A DNA stretch of 64,000 nt from an uncultured Muribaculaceae bacterium (lineage in GTDB: Bacteria > Bacteroidota > Bacteroidia > Bacteroidales > Muribaculaceae). This document shows, piece after piece, positions 33,896 to 44,450 of this stretch. Each line of letters begins with the position of its first letter. Position 1 is the first letter of the stretch. The notes beneath the pieces are model-generated. The model did no database searches. It was not told where the DNA came from and worked only from the letters and a program-made list of their open reading frames with translations. The translations under genes were made by a program, and so were the position numbers. The stretch is taken from NCBI GenBank assembly GCA_904502025.1, contig CAJGDJ010000006.1, forward strand, positions 1 through 64,000, in the 5' to 3' direction.

Positions 33896-34229
33896 TAGCA
33901 CATCTACTTAATTTAACTAATTTTAAGCATCTAATAATTCATAACAATTCGGTAATTTTATCACACAAAACAATACCTATACCGCCATTCCATTTATAAA
34001 ATATCACACTTTCTCCTAAAGCAGTTCCAATATATTACCAATATGTTGCATAACATATTTTCAAAATGCCACTTATTTCAAAAATAATTATTTACTTTGT
34101 CTTAAGAATAATAAAGCAATCTTCTTAGCAAATTAATACCAAAAAATACAACAGCTATTAAATGCTTTTTCATATAATTTCAAAATAAACGACTGAATCT
34201 AACATTAAGTACTATGTGTGTAGGAATTT
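33896..34229. other. AT-rich intergenic region without a gene
   Basis: About 330 bases with no open frame of note and stop codons in every frame. It ends in a well-formed plus-strand terminator that belongs to no visible gene. A weak -7-like TTACTTTG lies near 34091. A small RNA is possible but not demonstrated. Confidence 0.4.
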
Positions 34230-34268
34230 AAGAGTGGCGTCCGTGAGGATTTCCACTCTTGCTTTTTT
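34230..34268 (+). terminator. orphan intrinsic terminator
   Basis: AAGAGTGG (34230-34237) pairs with CCACTCTT (34253-34260), with an inner TCC/GGA pairing, followed by GCTTTTTT. No upstream protein gene ends here, because the amylase already has its own terminator. Confidence 0.7.
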
Positions 34269-34295
34269 GTATGTCTTGTCTAAATTCCAAACCTC

Positions 34296-34330
34296 AACAA
34301 AAAGGGCGAGCCACAAATTTTGGCTCACCC
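34296..34330 (-). terminator. terminator of the rprXY-like operon
   Basis: On the minus strand GGGTGAGCCA pairs with TGGCTCGCCC (one G-U pair) around a 7-base loop, followed by TTTTTTGTTG. It lies 29 bases after the response regulator stop. Confidence 0.8.
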
Positions 34331-34358
34331 ACAAAACTTTTACGATTGAAATAATTCT

Positions 34359-35066
34359 CTACTTATTTTTTTCTAAATCAGGAGCAATTAGTTTATACCC
34401 CTTTCCATGAATATTAATGATTTCAATTGATGGATCATCTTTTAGATGCTTACGTAGTTTTGTAATATATACATCCATGCTACGAGCATTAAAATAATTA
34501 TCATCAATCCAAATAGTCTTCAATGCAAAATTTCGTTCAAGAATCTCATTTACATGAGCACAAAGAAGGCTAAGCAACTCCGATTCTTTTGTAGTCAATT
34601 TAGTAATTTTATCCTCAATCATGAGTACTTGCTTTTGTGTATCAAAAGTAAATTTACCAATTTTATACATTGTAATTTCTTTGCCTTTTTTACCTTTTAC
34701 ACGACGCAAGATTGCTTCAATACGAAAAACCAACTCTTCCATTGAGAATGGTTTTGTAATATAATCATCAGCACCTATTTTGAAGCCTTCAAGAATATCT
34801 TCTTTCAATGATTTTGCAGTTAAGAAAATCACAGGGACTTCACTATTTACTGTTCGGATTTCTTGAGCCAATGCAAATCCGTCCTTTTTAGGCATCATTA
34901 CATCAAGCACACATATATCATACTTACCTTTAAGGAATGCCTTATATCCACTTTCACCATCAGCAAAAAGGTCAGCATTAAAGCCTTTTGCTTGGAGATA
35001 TTCTCTCAATAACATGCCAAGATTTTCATCATCTTCGCATAATAGAATCTTCATACGATCTTCCAT
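34359..35066 (-). CDS. rprY: OmpR-family response regulator, RprY-like
   Basis: DNA-binding response regulator of 235 residues. The receiver domain has the acidic pair EDD (11-13), phospho-acceptor Asp55 in VLDVMMPKKDG, Thr in LTAKS, and Lys in YITKPF. The C-terminal winged helix (about 135-230) contains LTTKESELLSLLC and ARSMDVYITKLRKHLKDDP. The sequence closely resembles Bacteroides RprY as I remember it. It starts 5 bases after the histidine kinase stop, so the pair forms one transcript. Its target genes are unknown here. Confidence 0.9.
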   Translation of the reverse strand: MEDRMKILLCEDDENLGMLLREYLQAKGFNADLFADGESGYKAFLKGKYDICVLDVMMPKKDGFALAQEIRTVNSEVPVIFLTAKSLKEDILEGFKIGADDYITKPFSMEELVFRIEAILRRVKGKKGKEITMYKIGKFTFDTQKQVLMIEDKITKLTTKESELLSLLCAHVNEILERNFALKTIWIDDNYFNARSMDVYITKLRKHLKDDPSIEIINIHGKGYKLIAPDLEKNK

Positions 35067-35071
35067 AATCT

Positions 35072-36604
35072 TTAATTTTTAGTTATTAATGGTAATGTTA
35101 TTATAAATTTTGTTCCTACATTAAGTTCACTTTCAACATGAATATCGCCACCCAACTCATGCACCATTTTATACACATAAGCCAATCCAAGACCAAAACC
35201 TTTTACATCATGACGATTGCCAGTTGAAACTCTATAGAATTTCTCAAATATTCTTTTATGATTCTCCTTTTTAATCCCAATACCATTATCGGCAATTGAT
35301 ACTTCAAGTTTATTATTTGAGATATTACGCGATGCAACAATTAATTTTAATGGCACTTCTTCTCTTCGATATTTAACCGCATTATCAAGCAAGTTGAAAA
35401 TCACATTAGTGAAATGCATTTCATCAACATTAACAATCGGGTCCTCTGCATTTAATTGTGCCTCAATCTGACCTCCATACTTTTCCACCTTGAGCTTAAA
35501 TGTGTGGACAATATTATCGATGGCTGCGTTTGCATCAACCTCTTGCAATTTAAGAGTCGCTTTCTGACGTTCAAACATTGACATCTGCAATACTTTCTCT
35601 ACTTGAAACCTCAATCGTTTAGTTTCATCATTTATTACCGTTGATATATGTTGCAACATTGCCGGAGATTTTCTCACACTATCATCTTTCAACATTTGAG
35701 CCGCAAGAGATATTGACGAAATCGGTGTTTTAAACTCATGCGTCATATTATTAATAAAATCATTTTTCATTTCTGTCAATTTCTTTTGCCGAAAGACAAC
35801 TATTATTGTAAAAATGAATATAATCAATAATATTAATGTAAACGCAAATGATGGTATCATAAAACGAATCGAAGAGAATATATAATCTTTCTTCGTAGGG
35901 AAATACACCTTCAAATAATTTATTTTATTAGCCGGATCATTAGGGAATAGAGTTTGAATAAAAACGCTTTTTTCATCCCCTACAATAGGGCTATAACCTT
36001 CTGTTGAATATATTATACCTCCATTTCTATTAACAATAGCAAACTCAAACGGCAACTTCAAACCATTATTTTCAAGTTCTGATTTAAGATATGAACTCAC
36101 TACCGCCGAATCTGCTCTCTCTTTTAATGGTCGATTGCTTGATTGATTCAAAATATTCAAAATCACTTCGTCGATAAGACCTTTTTGGTAAAGATATTGT
36201 CCGCGAATTACCTCTTTTAGCGACTTATAGTGATTTTTTAAATCGGTTTGTGCCAATTGTATTTGATTAATTTTATCTGCATCTCCTTTAATAGTCAAAT
36301 CAGCTTCCACCCCAGAAGCAGTCTTAAAGGAATATATAATTCCTGTTTGTTGGGGCAAATTGTTTTCATACTGAGTAAAAACCGATGAAGAGCCCATCTT
36401 TGCTACATCTTCTTCTAAGAAATAACGTGTTTCATCTTGTTCAAGCATGGCTGTTACTGCATAGAGACTTCGTTTCACCCCTTCGGTAAATTGATCCTCT
36501 CTCATTCTAATCATGTTTCCCATATATGTCATCTGAACATACAATAGTCCCATGAATGTGAGCCCCATGAGAATTGCCAATATCCAGATTGTTGACTTTT
36601 TCAT
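35072..36604 (-). CDS. rprX: sensor histidine kinase, RprX-like
   Basis: A 510-residue membrane kinase. Transmembrane helix 1 is at about 7-25, a periplasmic sensor region covers about 26-248, and helix 2 lies at about 249-271. The HisKA domain contains MTHEFKTP with phospho-acceptor His289. The HATPase domain carries the N-box NLLDNAVKYR, DNGIGIKKE (G1) and GFGLGLAYV (G2). It is cotranscribed with the RprY-like regulator. The periplasmic ligand cannot be inferred. Confidence 0.9.
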   Translation of the reverse strand: MKKSTIWILAILMGLTFMGLLYVQMTYMGNMIRMREDQFTEGVKRSLYAVTAMLEQDETRYFLEEDVAKMGSSSVFTQYENNLPQQTGIIYSFKTASGVEADLTIKGDADKINQIQLAQTDLKNHYKSLKEVIRGQYLYQKGLIDEVILNILNQSSNRPLKERADSAVVSSYLKSELENNGLKLPFEFAIVNRNGGIIYSTEGYSPIVGDEKSVFIQTLFPNDPANKINYLKVYFPTKKDYIFSSIRFMIPSFAFTLILLIIFIFTIIVVFRQKKLTEMKNDFINNMTHEFKTPISSISLAAQMLKDDSVRKSPAMLQHISTVINDETKRLRFQVEKVLQMSMFERQKATLKLQEVDANAAIDNIVHTFKLKVEKYGGQIEAQLNAEDPIVNVDEMHFTNVIFNLLDNAVKYRREEVPLKLIVASRNISNNKLEVSIADNGIGIKKENHKRIFEKFYRVSTGNRHDVKGFGLGLAYVYKMVHELGGDIHVESELNVGTKFIITLPLITKN

Positions 36605-36765
36605 ACTTGAATTATATTAATTTGATTGAAACTCAAATAGTTAAACTTTATTACATTAACAAATTAATCGCTATTTTGTTTAATTTATATTCTTTTTAGC
36701 AATTTCAATTTTAACATTACATGTCAAAATTAACATTTAAGTGTGAAATATGCAAGATTTTTATC

Positions 36766-36800
36766 AAAAAAATAACGGCACCATCAAATGTGGTGCCGTT
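36766..36800 (-). terminator. terminator of mutAB
   Basis: On the minus strand AACGGCACCA pairs with TGGTGCCGTT around a 7-base loop, followed by ATTTTTTTGA, 24 bases after the mutB stop. Confidence 0.85.
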
Positions 36801-36824
36801 TTAATATGGAAAATCATTGATAGA

Positions 36825-38957
36825 TTATTCTTCCATTAGGATTTCGAGCATCTTAATTGCTGATACTGGGATACGAGTACCGGGACCGAAGATTGCAGCA
36901 ACACCGGCTTTATAAAGGAAGTCATAATCCTGTGCAGGGATAACACCACCTGCAACCACAATAATGTCTTCGCGACCGAGTTTCTTCAATTCATCGATTA
37001 CTTGAGGCACGAGAGTCTTATGACCAGCAGCCAACGATGATACACCAAGGATATGAACGTCGTTTTCAACTGCTTGGCGAGCTGCTTCGGCAGGAGTTTG
37101 GAACAATGGTCCCATATCAACGTCAAATCCACAGTCAGCATAGCCTGTTGCAACAACTTTCGCACCACGGTCGTGTCCGTCTTGACCCATCTTCGCAATC
37201 ATGATACGAGGTTGACGACCTTCTTTCTTTGCAAACTCTTCGCACAATTGTTGTGCTTTAACAAAGTCTGCATCTTGTTTTGTTTCGCTTGAATACACGC
37301 CTGAAATAGTTCTGATTACTGCTTTGTAACGACCTACGACTGCTTCGCAGGCATCTGAAATTTCTCCAAGAGTAGCACGAAGACCGGCAGCTTTAACTGC
37401 AAGGTCAAGGAGATTACCTTCTTTACTGCGTACACATTCGGTAATTGCTTCAAGTGCTTTCTTAACTGCTTCTTCATCGCGACCAGCTTTAACCACGTCG
37501 AGACGAGCAATTTGGTCTTTACGCACTTCGGTGTTGTCAATTTCAAGAATATCAATAGGATCTTCGTGATCAAGACGATATTTGTTGATACCAACGATTG
37601 TTTGACGACCAGAGTCAATGCGTGCTTGTGTGCGAGCTGAAGCTTCTTCGATGCGAAGTTTTGGAAGACCACTCTCAATAGCTTTAGCCATACCACCAAG
37701 CTTTTCAATTTCTTGAATGTGAGTCCAAGCACGTTGAGCAATTTCGTTAGTAAGCGATTCTACATAATAAGAACCTGCCCATGGGTCGATTTCCTTAGTA
37801 ATGTAGGTTTCTTCTTGAATGTAGATTTGAGTATTACGAGCAATACGAGCCGAGAAGTCAGTAGGTAGTGCGATTGCTTCGTCGAGTGCATTGGTGTGGA
37901 GCGATTGAGTGTGACCAAGGGCAGCACCCATTGCTTCGATACATGTACGACCCACGTTGTTGAATGGATCTTGCTCAGTGAGTGACCAGCCTGATGTTTG
38001 TGAGTGAGTACGCAATGCCAATGATTTTGGGTTCTTTGGATTGAATTGTTTTACAATCTTAGCCCAAAGCATACGAGCAGCACGCATTTTTGCAACTTCC
38101 ATAAAGAAGTTCATACCGATTGCCCAGAAGAACGACAAACGAGGTGCAAATGCGTCGATGTCCATGCCTGCATTTACACCTGCACGAAGATATTCAAGAC
38201 CATCGGCAAGAGTATATGCCAACTCAATGTCGCAAGTTGCACCGGCTTCTTGCATGTGGTAACCTGAGATAGAAATTGAGTTGAATTTAGGCATATTTTG
38301 AGAAGTATATTCAAAGATATCGGCGATGATACGCATTGAGAATTCGGGTGGGTAAATGTATGTGTTACGCACCATGAACTCTTTCAAGATATCATTTTGG
38401 ATAGTACCTGCCATTTCTTCGAGTTTAGCACCTTGTTCAAGACCGGCATTGATATAGAACGCAAGTACAGGAAGTACTGCACCATTCATTGTCATTGATA
38501 CCGACATCTTGTTCAAGGGGATACCATCGAAAAGTACTTTCATGTCGTCGAGAGAGCAGATAGATACACCAGCTTTACCAACGTCACCTACTACGCGTTC
38601 GTGGTCAGCATCGTAACCACGGTGTGTAGCAAGGTCAAATGCAACAGAAAGACCTTTTTGTCCTGACGCAAGGTTGCGACGATAGAATGCGTTTGACTCA
38701 GCGGCAGTAGAGAAACCTGCGTATTGGCGAATTGTCCAAGGACGCATAGCATACATACCACTATATGGACCACGGAGGAATGGAGGAATACCTGCAACAT
38801 AGTTGAGGTGTTCGAGACCTTCGAGGTCATCTTTTGTATAAATAGGTTTTACAGGAATCAACTCAGGAGTGAGCCATTCTTCACCTTGTGCGATGGGGGC
38901 TTGTGAGCCACCAAAAGCATCTGCAGTTATATTGATATTTTTAAAATCAGGTCTCAT
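36825..38957 (-). CDS. mutB: methylmalonyl-CoA mutase, large catalytic subunit
   Basis: Adenosylcobalamin-dependent interconversion of succinyl-CoA and (R)-methylmalonyl-CoA, the key step of propionate formation from succinate in Bacteroidales. 710 residues. The TIM-barrel substrate domain (about 30-560) includes [14 protein letters not shown] and [16 protein letters not shown]. The C-terminal B12 domain (about 575-710) has the base-off motif GQDGHDRG, whose His near 593 coordinates cobalt. [10 protein letters not shown] and VAGGVIP complete the corrin site. It lies 6 bases downstream of mutA; GC-richer codon use than its neighbours suggests high expression. Confidence 0.96.
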   Translation of the reverse strand: MRPDFKNINITADAFGGSQAPIAQGEEWLTPELIPVKPIYTKDDLEGLEHLNYVAGIPPFLRGPYSGMYAMRPWTIRQYAGFSTAAESNAFYRRNLASGQKGLSVAFDLATHRGYDADHERVVGDVGKAGVSICSLDDMKVLFDGIPLNKMSVSMTMNGAVLPVLAFYINAGLEQGAKLEEMAGTIQNDILKEFMVRNTYIYPPEFSMRIIADIFEYTSQNMPKFNSISISGYHMQEAGATCDIELAYTLADGLEYLRAGVNAGMDIDAFAPRLSFFWAIGMNFFMEVAKMRAARMLWAKIVKQFNPKNPKSLALRTHSQTSGWSLTEQDPFNNVGRTCIEAMGAALGHTQSLHTNALDEAIALPTDFSARIARNTQIYIQEETYITKEIDPWAGSYYVESLTNEIAQRAWTHIQEIEKLGGMAKAIESGLPKLRIEEASARTQARIDSGRQTIVGINKYRLDHEDPIDILEIDNTEVRKDQIARLDVVKAGRDEEAVKKALEAITECVRSKEGNLLDLAVKAAGLRATLGEISDACEAVVGRYKAVIRTISGVYSSETKQDADFVKAQQLCEEFAKKEGRQPRIMIAKMGQDGHDRGAKVVATGYADCGFDVDMGPLFQTPAEAARQAVENDVHILGVSSLAAGHKTLVPQVIDELKKLGREDIIVVAGGVIPAQDYDFLYKAGVAAIFGPGTRIPVSAIKMLEILMEE

Positions 38958-38963
38958 AATCGA

Positions 38964-40805
38964 TTATTTAAGGAGTTTTGCATTGAAAGCCTGAAGGGTT
39001 TCGAGAACATTACTACGCACATTGATGAAGTTAGTGATACCTTGTGCTTGAAGAGCTTCGGTGCAAGCAGGAGCTCCGGCAACAACAAATTCAGCACGAC
39101 CATCAAGAGCTTTGAAAGCTTCGGGTGCGAGAGTTTCGTATTCGTCGTCGCTTGAGCAGATAACCACTACATCTGCATCTTTAGCAACAGCGGCGTCGAT
39201 ACCTTCTTGAACTGTATTAAATCCTAAATTGTCGATAATCTCATATCCTGCACAACCGAAGAAGTTGGCTGAGAATTGAGAACGAGCAAGACGCATAGCG
39301 AGGTTTCCAATAGTGAGCATAAACACTTTTGGACGGTTTGCCGCAGCTTCGGTAGCAAGACGTAGTGCGTCGAAATCGCTACTTTGGCGTTTAGCCGAGA
39401 GCCCGCGACCATTATCTTCTTTTTCAGAACAGCAACATTTACAACCTCTTGCATTTTCAATCTTAGCTGCAGCCATTTCGTTGAAATTGGGGTATTGGTT
39501 TGTTCCGAGAAGGATTTCTTTACGACGAGCAACATCGCTATGGCGTTTTTCAGAAGAAGCATTAACTGCATCTTGAATAGCACAATTGTTAACATTAGCA
39601 AGGAACCCACCTTTTTCTTCAACATCAAGGAAGAGTTTCCATGCTTCTTGAGCGATAGAAGCAGTGAGAGTTTCTACATAGTAAGAACCACCTGCAGGGT
39701 CAACAACTTTGTCAAGATGACTTTCTTCTTTGAGAAGATATTGTTGGTTGCGAGCGATACGTTCAGAGAACTCATCTGGAGTCTTATATGATTTGTCAAA
39801 TGGGGTAACTGTGATAGAGTCAACACCGGCAAGAGCAGCCGACATAGCTTCTGTTTGGCTACGGAGCAAGTTAACGTGAGCATCAAACACAGTTTGATTA
39901 AATTCCGAAGTAACGGCATGAGCCATCATTTTGCAAGAGCATTTGCATTCAGGTTTGAATTGTTCAACGATTTGAGCCCAAAGCATGCGAGCAGCACGGA
40001 ATTTAGCAAGTTCCATGAAGTAATTAGAAGATATACCCATGTTGAACTTGATACGTTTTGCGACACAGTCAACAGCAACACCTGCTTCGGTGAGCATTGC
40101 GAGCCATTCAGCACCCCAAGCAAGAGCATATCCTAATTCTTGGAAAATGTAAGAACCGGCATTGTTGAACATCACTGAGTCAACTGCCAATACTCGCAAT
40201 CCTTTAACGTCTTTTACTACATCGAGTAATTCAACTGCCATTTTAGTGATATCACCAGGGAATTCAATGCCATGTTTCAATGCTTTGCGGAATGGATTGA
40301 AGTCGATTGACCCTTTGAATGATTCTTCTGCACCGGCAGCTTTAACAACATCAACAAGAGCTTTTGCTACTTCAGCAGCTGATTTTGGACAGCAATTCAG
40401 GTTGATTTCAATTTTTGCGAGGTCGATACCGGCAACGAGAGTTGCAACGTCAGCAGCTTCTTTCACTTTGAAGCCAAGAGATGTTACACCTTTTGTCAAT
40501 ACATCGAGTGCTTTTTTGTTTGCATCTGTAGCATTGTCAGCGATGATTTCTTGGCGAGTAAGCCAGTCGTTTTCGGTGCGAGTACCACGCACAAATGGAT
40601 ATTCTCCTGGGAGAGAATCAGTAGTTTTGAGATCGGCAATGTCTTCAGCACGGTACATAGGCTGAACATTGAAACCTTCGTTTGTTCGCCACACCAATTT
40701 CTTGTCAAATGGAGCACCTTTAAGGTCGGCTTCTACTTTTGCCTTCCATTCTTCGGTAGAAATTGGAGGAAATTGGTCAAACAATTTTTCTTTGTTTTCT
40801 GCCAT
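38964..40805 (-). CDS. mutA: methylmalonyl-CoA mutase, small subunit
   Basis: Non-catalytic partner of MutB (613 residues). It has the same two-domain plan, but the C-terminal domain lacks the DxHxxG cobalamin motif, as expected for the small subunit. Residues 1-30 (LFDQFPPISTEEWKAKVE) and VVDPAGGSYYVETLT are family-typical. Two cysteine clusters stand out: ECKCSCK around 286-292 and GCKCCCSEK around 453-461, the latter in the linker before the B12-like domain. It is the first gene of the mutAB operon with a well-formed promoter upstream. Confidence 0.95.
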   Translation of the reverse strand: MAENKEKLFDQFPPISTEEWKAKVEADLKGAPFDKKLVWRTNEGFNVQPMYRAEDIADLKTTDSLPGEYPFVRGTRTENDWLTRQEIIADNATDANKKALDVLTKGVTSLGFKVKEAADVATLVAGIDLAKIEINLNCCPKSAAEVAKALVDVVKAAGAEESFKGSIDFNPFRKALKHGIEFPGDITKMAVELLDVVKDVKGLRVLAVDSVMFNNAGSYIFQELGYALAWGAEWLAMLTEAGVAVDCVAKRIKFNMGISSNYFMELAKFRAARMLWAQIVEQFKPECKCSCKMMAHAVTSEFNQTVFDAHVNLLRSQTEAMSAALAGVDSITVTPFDKSYKTPDEFSERIARNQQYLLKEESHLDKVVDPAGGSYYVETLTASIAQEAWKLFLDVEEKGGFLANVNNCAIQDAVNASSEKRHSDVARRKEILLGTNQYPNFNEMAAAKIENARGCKCCCSEKEDNGRGLSAKRQSSDFDALRLATEAAANRPKVFMLTIGNLAMRLARSQFSANFFGCAGYEIIDNLGFNTVQEGIDAAVAKDADVVVICSSDDEYETLAPEAFKALDGRAEFVVAGAPACTEALQAQGITNFINVRSNVLETLQAFNAKLLK

Positions 40806-40857
40806 AATTTAGGGTTTGTAAATTTATTTGTTTTTAGAAAGTTTATTCTTAATCACG

Positions 40858-40889
40858 CAAATTTACAAAAACTTTGTGCATATCCCAAT
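40858..40889 (-). promoter_or_regulatory. promoter of mutAB
   Basis: On the minus strand ATTG (40889-40886), a 20-base spacer, then TAAATTTGC ending at 40858. The leader to the ATG is about 50 bases. No cobalamin riboswitch fits in this space. Confidence 0.6.
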
Positions 40890-40976
40890 AAAAAACAAAT
40901 AAAATAAAGAATAATTTCAATAATTCAAGACTTGAATTATAAATCGCATATTGTAATCTATGCCAATTTATCTTTT

Positions 40977-42368
40977 CTACTCATTACATTCATCATTTGC
41001 CTCGTCCTCATCTTCACAAATCAATGGCAATGTTTTTTTCAACATAAAATATCCAATTAACCCTGAAACCACCGAACCTATTATAATTCCTAATTTCGCT
41101 TGATTTAATAATTCTTGATTACCCAAATCATTCCCAAAAGAGAGGTTTGCAATAAATAACGAAACCGTAAATCCAATACCTCCTAACATAGCAACCGATG
41201 CCAACATTTTCCAATTTGAGTTTTGTGGCATTGACACGATTCCCGATTTTATTGCCACCCACGAAAATAGGAATATTCCTGACATCTTACCTATAACCAA
41301 CCCACATATAATTGCAAGACTTACCCCTTCAAATATCATAGAAGTATCTAACGACGAAAACAATATGCCGGCATTAGCAAATGCAAACAATGGTATAATC
41401 AAATAATTCACTGCCGGGTGCAATGTATCCTCAAGATCTTGCAATGGCGAAATAACTTTATCTGATGCCGACTCAATTTGTTTCAACCAGTCCATTTGAT
41501 TTTTGGTCAAAATCGTTCTTTTATCTAATTCGGCATCATCTTCAGTATGAAAATTCGAAATTGCTTTCCTTATTCGACTTATATATTTTCGTGGTTCAAA
41601 CATTGGTGTTGCAGGGACACAAAATGCTACTAACACACCTGCGATTGTAGAATGAATGCCCGAGTTCAAGAATAGATACCACACCCCAACACCTATCAAC
41701 AAATAAAACATTTTGCTTTGAATCTTAAATTTAGACCCCATCAACAACACGCCCAATAATAACGCTGCAAAAAGCAACATTGTTAAATCGATATGCGATG
41801 AATAAAATATTGCTATCACAATTATTCCGCCTATATCATCTACAACTGCCAATGTAGTCAAAAACACCTTTAATGCAATTGGCACTCGCGAGCCAAGCAA
41901 CGCAAGAATACCAAGTGAAAATGCAATATCGGTTGCCATTGGTATTGCAGCACCTCCGATATAATTGGTTCCATATCCAAACATCACAAATATAATCACA
42001 GGCATTATCATTCCACCTATTGCTGCAATAATAGGTAACATGGCCTGCTTTAATGACGACAGCTCCCCTACAAGAATTTCTCTCTTAATTTCTAATCCTA
42101 TTGAGAAAAAGAAAACAGCCATTAACGCATCATTTATAAATTGTAGCACAGTCATTGGGTTACATCCATGACTAAACAAGTTAAAATTGCCAATCTGAAG
42201 TCGCAATTCTTGCTCCCAAAAGTTAAAATAATGGTCATTTACTCCCGGAATATTTGCAATAATAAATGCCAATATTGTGGCAAACATCAACACATTTCCC
42301 CCGGTTGCATAATGTTGTATGGTTTGACGTGCTGCATAAAACACACCTTGTGATTTCGTTTCTTCCAT
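40977..42368 (-). CDS. nhaA: Na+/H+ antiporter NhaA
   Basis: Inner-membrane antiporter exchanging cytoplasmic Na+ for external H+ (463 residues). The open frame extends further upstream, but ATG 42368 (MEETKSQGVFYAARQT) matches the usual NhaA N-terminus and avoids overlapping lepA. Functional residues are visible: AIPMATDIAFSLG (equivalent of Asp133) and AVVDDIGGIIVIA (equivalents of Asp163/Asp164). About twelve helices are evident. A hydrophilic segment near 285-325 contains a charged insert. It lies about 100 bases downstream of lepA on the same strand. Confidence 0.92.
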   Translation of the reverse strand: MEETKSQGVFYAARQTIQHYATGGNVLMFATILAFIIANIPGVNDHYFNFWEQELRLQIGNFNLFSHGCNPMTVLQFINDALMAVFFFSIGLEIKREILVGELSSLKQAMLPIIAAIGGMIMPVIIFVMFGYGTNYIGGAAIPMATDIAFSLGILALLGSRVPIALKVFLTTLAVVDDIGGIIVIAIFYSSHIDLTMLLFAALLLGVLLMGSKFKIQSKMFYLLIGVGVWYLFLNSGIHSTIAGVLVAFCVPATPMFEPRKYISRIRKAISNFHTEDDAELDKRTILTKNQMDWLKQIESASDKVISPLQDLEDTLHPAVNYLIIPLFAFANAGILFSSLDTSMIFEGVSLAIICGLVIGKMSGIFLFSWVAIKSGIVSMPQNSNWKMLASVAMLGGIGFTVSLFIANLSFGNDLGNQELLNQAKLGIIIGSVVSGLIGYFMLKKTLPLICEDEDEANDECNE

Positions 42369-42471
42369 ATATGTTTGTTGTAGATTGTATATACTTTTCG
42401 TATTAATTAACACAAAAAAAAGAATATCGTTCATTGATTCACTCAACAAACGACACCCTATATAATTTATT

Positions 42472-44259
42472 TTAATCAAGTTTCAGCACAGCCAAGAATG
42501 CTTTTTGAGGCACTTCAACCGAACCAATTTGCTTCATTCGTTTTTTACCTTTCTTTTGTTTTTCAAGCAACTTACGTTTACGAGAGATATCACCTCCATA
42601 ACATTTTGCAGTTACATCTTTTCGCACTGCCTTTATCGTTTCGCGTGCAATAATCTTTGCACCAATCGCAGCTTGAATTGCAATATCAAATTGTTGTCGA
42701 GGAATTAACTCTTTTAGTTTTTCACACATTCTACGGCCAAATGACACTGCATTATCAACGTGAGTCAATGTACTTAAAGCATCTACACTTTCGCCATTCA
42801 ACAATATATCAAGTTTGATAAGTTTTGATTCGCGGAAATCATGAATATGGTAGTCAAATGACGCATACCCTTTCGAAATTGATTTTAGTTTATCATAAAA
42901 GTCAATCACAATCTCACCAAGAGGCATATCAAATATAATCTCCATTCGATTACCCGAGATATATTCTTGTTTTACCAACTCTCCTCGTTTGCCAAGGCAC
43001 AACGTCATAATTGGTCCGATATAATCGGCAGCAGTAATTACCGAAGCACGAATATATGGTTCCTCAATATGGTCAATCAGTGTAATATCTGGCAATCCTG
43101 AGGGATTATGCACTTCAGTCATTACTCCTTTTTTGTCATATACTCGATATGACACGTTAGGAACAGTAGTTATAACGTCCATGTCAAACTCTCTTCCAAG
43201 GCGTTCTTGCACAATCTCCATGTGCAATAGTCCGAGGAATCCACAACGAAAACCAAAACCAAGAGCCATCGATGACTCGGGTTGGAATGTCAATGAAGCA
43301 TCATTTAATTGGAGTTTTTCAAGCGATGCACGTAAATTTTCATAATCTTCGGTTTCGATAGGATAAACACCGGCAAAAACCATTGGTTTTACCTCTTCAA
43401 ATCCATCAATAGCCTCTTTACATGGATTTTGCACATGAGTAATAGTATCTCCAACTTTTACCTCTTTTGACGTTTTGATACCCGAAATAATGTAACCCAC
43501 ATTACCTGCCGACAACTCATTTTTAGGCACCATATCAAGTTTCAATACCCCAATTTCATCGGCATGATATTCTTTCCCTGTAGCAACAAATTTCACAAAA
43601 TCATTTTTACTAATTTTTCCATTTATGATTTTGAAATACGCGATAATACCACGAAATGGATTAAACACAGAGTCAAAAATCAATGCTTGCAATGGAGCGT
43701 CAGGATCGCCTTGTGGTGCCGGCACTCGTTCAATTATAGCTTGAAGAATATCAGGAATACCAATTCCGGTTTTTCCGCTTGCACGAATAATATCTTCACG
43801 TTTGCAGCCAAGCAAATCTATTATTTGATCTTCTACCTCCTCAGGCTTTGCACTATCAAGGTCAACTTTATTGACCACAGGAATAATTTCCAAATCATTG
43901 TCAATTGCCATATAGAGGTTTGAGATAGTTTGAGCTTGAATGCCTTGCGAAGCATCAACAATCAATAATGCACCCTCACATGCAGCAATTGAACGCGACA
44001 CCTCGTATGAGAAGTCAACGTGCCCCGGAGTATCTATAAGATTTAATGTATATTGCTCCCCTTCCAACGCATACTGCATTTGAATGGCATGACTTTTAAT
44101 AGTAATACCACGTTCTCTTTCAAGATCCATATCATCAAGCACCTGTGCTTGCAAATCTTTTTGCTCAACAGTATTGGTAAATTCAAGAAGACGGTCGGCA
44201 AGAGTTGACTTACCATGGTCAATATGTGCAATAATACAAAAGTTTCTTATATTCTTCAT
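42472..44259 (-). CDS. lepA: elongation factor 4 (LepA)
   Basis: Ribosomal back-translocase GTPase with roles in translation and ribosome assembly. The frame opens at a TTG (44262), but the next codon, ATG 44259, gives the standard [19 protein letters not shown] start (595 residues). G1 is [10 protein letters not shown]3 DTPGHVDF, G4 NKVDL, followed by EF-G-like domains and the LepA-specific C-terminal domain ([23 protein letters not shown]). It has a good promoter upstream. Confidence 0.96.
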   Translation of the reverse strand: MKNIRNFCIIAHIDHGKSTLADRLLEFTNTVEQKDLQAQVLDDMDLERERGITIKSHAIQMQYALEGEQYTLNLIDTPGHVDFSYEVSRSIAACEGALLIVDASQGIQAQTISNLYMAIDNDLEIIPVVNKVDLDSAKPEEVEDQIIDLLGCKREDIIRASGKTGIGIPDILQAIIERVPAPQGDPDAPLQALIFDSVFNPFRGIIAYFKIINGKISKNDFVKFVATGKEYHADEIGVLKLDMVPKNELSAGNVGYIISGIKTSKEVKVGDTITHVQNPCKEAIDGFEEVKPMVFAGVYPIETEDYENLRASLEKLQLNDASLTFQPESSMALGFGFRCGFLGLLHMEIVQERLGREFDMDVITTVPNVSYRVYDKKGVMTEVHNPSGLPDITLIDHIEEPYIRASVITAADYIGPIMTLCLGKRGELVKQEYISGNRMEIIFDMPLGEIVIDFYDKLKSISKGYASFDYHIHDFRESKLIKLDILLNGESVDALSTLTHVDNAVSFGRRMCEKLKELIPRQQFDIAIQAAIGAKIIARETIKAVRKDVTAKCYGGDISRKRKLLEKQKKGKKRMKQIGSVEVPQKAFLAVLKLD

Positions 44260-44311
44260 CAAATAATAATTTCTTAAAACGTAAAATCAAAAAGCACTTC
44301 TTTTCAAACTA

Positions 44312-44342
44312 CAAAATTACAAAAATTTAACCGGTTTACAAA
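44312..44342 (-). promoter_or_regulatory. promoter of lepA
   Basis: On the minus strand TTTG (44342-44339), a 19-base spacer and TAATTTTG (44319-44312), about 53 bases before the ATG. Confidence 0.65.
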
Positions 44343-44368
44343 ACATTGACTCAATTACTCAAAATAAA

Positions 44369-44390
44369 GGCGTGGCATACACGCCACGCC
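44369..44390 (-). repeat. palindrome resembling the REP-like element, probable terminator
   Basis: GGCGTGGC and GCCACGCC form an 8-bp perfect stem around ATACAC, followed on the plus side by TACA. On the minus strand the stem is followed by TTTATTTT, so it can terminate the LRR gene. It shares the GGCAT core and CTACA-type flank with the element at 1783. Confidence 0.6.
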
Positions 44391-44450
44391 TACATCAATC
44401 ATATCCCTATACACAAGACTTTTTTATTGATGTTTTCCCATATTTTATAA

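Noticed and set aside
34359..36604. Regulator dedicated to the adjacent mutAB genes
   Set aside because: RprXY and mutAB have separate terminators and there is no binding-site evidence; adjacency alone is not enough.
37334..37741. A 135-codon minus-strand frame inside mutB
   Set aside because: Same strand but wrong frame within the intact mutB gene; Leu/Lys-rich shadow.
40162..40665. A 167-codon plus-strand open frame over mutA
   Set aside because: It is antisense to an unmistakable mutA, has a Ser/Thr-rich composition typical of shadow frames, and no start signals.
40921..40939. Short palindrome TAATTCAAG/CTTGAATTA after nhaA as a terminator
   Set aside because: The arms leave only a one-base centre and there is no T-run on the minus strand; an AT-rich chance palindrome is as likely.
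40806..40976. Cobalamin riboswitch upstream of mutA
   Set aside because: The space holds a plain promoter and a leader of about 50 bases with no B12-box-like sequence or room for the aptamer.
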